A stretch of 13,890 nucleotides of DNA, taken from an uncultured Clostridia bacterium (lineage in GTDB: Bacteria; Bacillota; Clostridia; HGM11514). This document shows positions 11,959-13,890 of this stretch, one piece after another (the stretch's first letter is position 1; each line of letters opens with the position of its first letter). The stretch is taken from contig CABSMD010000046.1 of NCBI GenBank assembly GCA_902478725.1, forward strand, positions 1 through 13,890, given 5' to 3'. The notes under the pieces are model-generated. The model did not search any database. It saw only the letters and a program-made list of their open reading frames with translations, and was not told the origin of the DNA. The position numbers were made by a program, and so were the translations under genes.

Positions 11959-12531
11959 ATGCAGATATTAACCATTTTTTTCATTGCGCTTGGCTTGTCA
12001 ATGGATGCATTTGCGGTCCAGCTTTCCAATGGGATGTGCTACCGGAATTTTGGCCGACGTCAGGCGGTTATCGCCTCATTTACCTTTGGACTGTTTCAGG
12101 CGGCGATGCCGGTTATCGGCTATTTTGCGGGCTACTTTTTCAGTTCTGCCATCTCGTTTTTGGATCATTGGATCGCGCTTATCCTGCTTGGCTTCATTGG
12201 CGGGAGTATGGTATGGGAAGCGATCGGGGAGCTTCGGCATCCAGAGGCAGGATGCGAGCAGAAGGAATTTACCGTCCGCGTTCTGCTGGTGCAGGGCGTG
12301 GCGACCAGCATCGACGCGCTTGCCGTAGGCATCAGCCTGGCGGTTATGTCGTTTCCGATTGTTCCGGCAGCGGCAATGATTGGTGCAATCACCTTTGTGT
12401 GCTGTCTGATCGGCGCGTTGCTTGGCAAGCAATTTGGTACGCTCTTACAGCAAAAGGCTAAGATTTTTGGCGGGATGCTGCTGATCCTGATTGGCCTGAA
12501 GGTCTTCTTGGAGCACATGCTTGGCTGGTAA
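11959..12531 (+). CDS. mntP: MntP manganese efflux pump (DUF204 family)
   Basis: The start at ATG 11959, five bases after GGGGGG, gives 190 residues, the usual size of MntP. Two similar halves of three helices carry the family's acidic signatures GLSMDAFAV (12-20, D16) and ATSIDALAVG (115-124, D120), the residues that line the Mn2+ path in characterised MntP. Both halves are intact: FGRRQAVIASFTFGLFQAAMP in the first and LLILIGLKVFLEH at the end. It sits in the membrane and exports Mn2+ to prevent overload. An upstream in-frame extension from 11818 would run through the promoter, so the shorter start is preferred. The sugar kinase gene follows 44 bases later without a terminator, so both may be co-transcribed. 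Confidence 0.95.
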   Translation: MQILTIFFIALGLSMDAFAVQLSNGMCYRNFGRRQAVIASFTFGLFQAAMPVIGYFAGYFFSSAISFLDHWIALILLGFIGGSMVWEAIGELRHPEAGCEQKEFTVRVLLVQGVATSIDALAVGISLAVMSFPIVPAAAMIGAITFVCCLIGALLGKQFGTLLQQKAKIFGGMLLILIGLKVFLEHMLGW

Positions 12532-12575
12532 GAAGATACACGGAAATGCTATAAATACAGGGAGGGGTTAGAAAA

Positions 12576-13652
12576 ATGAAAGAATTAAAAAAGAATTGTG
12601 CCTATGCACTCGTCGTACCGACCAGTATGGGGGTGCGCATCAGCCCGTCCGGAGGGCAGCCGACCTATGTGAGTGACCAGTTTTTTATGCAGGCAACGAG
12701 CGCGGAAACCAATGTCGCCAGCATCGCGTCTTATCTGGGGCTGCCGGTCAAGGTGCTGACTACATTTGTCAAGGACAGCCCGGTTGCCCAGTTCATCAAA
12801 CGTAACCTCAAATCGCGCAACATGGAATTTGAGGGTGCCGAGGTGGAGCAGGGAGGTCCATGGGGATACCGTCATCAGTTTAACATCGCGGACAGTGGTT
12901 ACGGCGCACGGGGGCCCCGGGTGCAGAACGACCGTGCGGGCGAAGTAGGCCGGACGTTGAACGTCAAAGATTTTGACCTGGAACGGCTCTTTGGCCAGGA
13001 AGGGGTGCAGGTGCTGCATCTATCCGGGCTGATTGCTGCGCTGTCGCCGGAAACCAGCCAGTTCTGTCTGGAGTTGGCTCGTGCTGCCAAGCAATATGGT
13101 ACGCTGATTTCATTTGACCTTAATTATCGCGCCAGCTTCTGGAAGGGACGCGAAGAGGAATTGAGTCATATTTTTGCTGAAATCGCAGGAATCGCGGATA
13201 TTCTGGTAGGCAACGAGGAGGATTTCCAGCTTTGCCTTGGGGTAAACGGACCGGAGGCGGGCGGCAAGGATCTGGCTTCCAAAATTGACAGCTTTAAGGG
13301 TATGATACAGGAAGTGAAAAAAGCCTATCCGCACGTTTCGGTGTTTGCGACCACCCTTCGCCAGGTGATCCATACCAACAGCCATCTTTGGGGCGCAATC
13401 ATGCTGAAGGAGGACGATTGGCATGTGGTGGAGCCGCGCGAAATTCATGTGCTTGACCGCATCGGCGGTGGAGATGGATTTGTAGGCGGCTTGCTCTATG
13501 GCCTGTTACAGGGATGGAAATCGGAGAAATGGTTACAGTTCGGCTGGGCCAGCGGCGCACTTGCAACCACTTTTTTAACCGACTATGCCCAGCCTGCTGA
13601 TGAGGAGCAGGTTTGGAGCGTATGGGAAGGAAACGCGCGCGTGAGGAGATAG
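12576..13652 (+). CDS. kdgK: PfkB-family sugar kinase, probably 2-keto-3-deoxygluconate kinase
   Basis: The start follows GGAGGGG with an 8-base gap; the protein has 358 residues. PfkB features include TSAETNVASIASYLGLPV (41-58, substrate lid), LISFDLNYRASFWKG (177-191, the N-Y-R-x-x-x-W stretch common in KDG kinases), ILVGNEEDFQL (209-219) and the ATP and catalytic motif DRIGGGDGFVGGLLYGL (294-310) with D300 as the catalytic base. The motif has GGGD where most PfkB kinases have GAGD, a variant I associate with KdgK-like proteins. It would phosphorylate 2-keto-3-deoxygluconate to feed the Entner-Doudoroff aldolase step of uronate breakdown. No aldolase, dehydratase or isomerase of that route is nearby, so the substrate is only probable; another ketose or ribokinase-like substrate is possible. 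A terminator follows at 13741-13776. Confidence 0.75.
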   Translation: MKELKKNCAYALVVPTSMGVRISPSGGQPTYVSDQFFMQATSAETNVASIASYLGLPVKVLTTFVKDSPVAQFIKRNLKSRNMEFEGAEVEQGGPWGYRHQFNIADSGYGARGPRVQNDRAGEVGRTLNVKDFDLERLFGQEGVQVLHLSGLIAALSPETSQFCLELARAAKQYGTLISFDLNYRASFWKGREEELSHIFAEIAGIADILVGNEEDFQLCLGVNGPEAGGKDLASKIDSFKGMIQEVKKAYPHVSVFATTLRQVIHTNSHLWGAIMLKEDDWHVVEPREIHVLDRIGGGDGFVGGLLYGLLQGWKSEKWLQFGWASGALATTFLTDYAQPADEEQVWSVWEGNARVRR

Positions 13653-13740
13653 ATGATAGAGATACCTATCAACCGCCACGTATGACTTTCCTATAAGAAA
13701 AGCCCGGCGCTGTGCTGTGTGTTTTTAAGGATAGTAATTC

Positions 13741-13776
13741 AAAAAGCAGAAACGATTGATTTCGTTTCTGCTTTTT
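13741..13776. terminator. Bidirectional terminator after the sugar kinase gene
   Basis: AAAAAGCAGAAACGA (13741-13755) and TCGTTTCTGCTTTTT (13762-13776) pair perfectly over 15 bp with a 6-base loop. The A-run and T-run at the two ends make it work on either strand. It lies 88 bases after the kinase stop; the intervening bases hold no ORF with a ribosome binding site. Confidence 0.85.
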
Positions 13777-13890
13777 ATCGTAGTGCAGGGACTTATTGCT
13801 TATAAGGTAGTGGATATAAAAATAGTCAGGACGCTCGTAGAAAATATAACAAATGTACAAAAATTTATGGATTTTATTCTCCATTTATAG
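13777..13890. other. AT-rich tail without a supported gene
   Basis: Both strands of these 114 bases were read. An ATG at 13853 opens a plus-strand frame (M-Y-K-N-L-W-I-L-F-S-I-Y) to the window edge, but no ribosome binding site precedes it. A small hairpin (CTTAT/ATAAG near 13790-13805) is the only structure seen. Confidence 0.4.

Noticed and set aside
13669..13884. A 71-codon minus-strand open frame at the right end
   Set aside because: It spans the bidirectional terminator hairpin, has low-complexity AT-driven codons and no convincing ribosome binding site.
13853..13890. Partial plus-strand ORF reaching the window end
   Set aside because: Only 12 codons are visible and no ribosome binding site precedes the ATG.

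Overview
The window looks like chromosomal DNA of a Gram-positive, anaerobic Clostridia-type bacterium, perhaps Oscillospiraceae-like. The reasons are AGGAGG-type ribosome binding sites, SigA promoters with 17-base spacers, tight ATGA stop/start overlaps, and protein families typical of gut Clostridia (multi-PAS GGDEF proteins, MntP, a KDG-kinase-like PfkB protein). This assignment is inference. Most of the window is of moderate GC, but roughly the first 850 bases are strikingly AT-rich and look like a different, possibly acquired, sequence.

Layout. (1) 1-304, minus: the N-terminal third of a MATE efflux pump. It is preceded by a strong promoter and a leader holding a 7-codon upstream ORF embedded in an intrinsic terminator, which suggests ribosome-controlled attenuation. 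(2) 305-908: an AT-rich gap with two candidate plus-strand promoters, a cluster of tiny ORFs behind good ribosome binding sites, and a 13-bp perfect terminator hairpin. (3) 909-4114: a sugar-derivative cassette. A Gfo/Idh/MocA oxidoreductase and an EamA/DMT permease form a minus-strand operon (4-base overlap). They diverge from a LacI-family regulator, with a candidate operator between them. (4) 4191-11348, minus: a three-gene cyclic-di-GMP operon behind a near-consensus promoter. In transcription order it encodes a soluble multi-PAS GGDEF protein with two cysteine clusters, a membrane GGDEF protein with two extracellular solute-binding-protein domains, and a membrane dCache protein with a degenerate GGDEF (AGDTF) and an intact EAL domain. 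The set pairs two predicted cyclases lacking the RxxD inhibitory site with one predicted phosphodiesterase. (5) 11464-11835, minus: a small three-helix membrane protein of unknown function. (6) 11959-13652, plus: mntP (manganese exporter) with a perfect inverted repeat over its -10 region, then a PfkB sugar kinase resembling 2-keto-3-deoxygluconate kinase, ended by a 15-bp bidirectional terminator. The last ~110 bases hold no supported gene.

Most promising for new biology are the MATE leader, the cysteine-cluster PAS domain placed after the GGDEF domain, and the mntP operator. No tRNA, rRNA, CRISPR array, insertion sequence or known riboswitch class was recognised.
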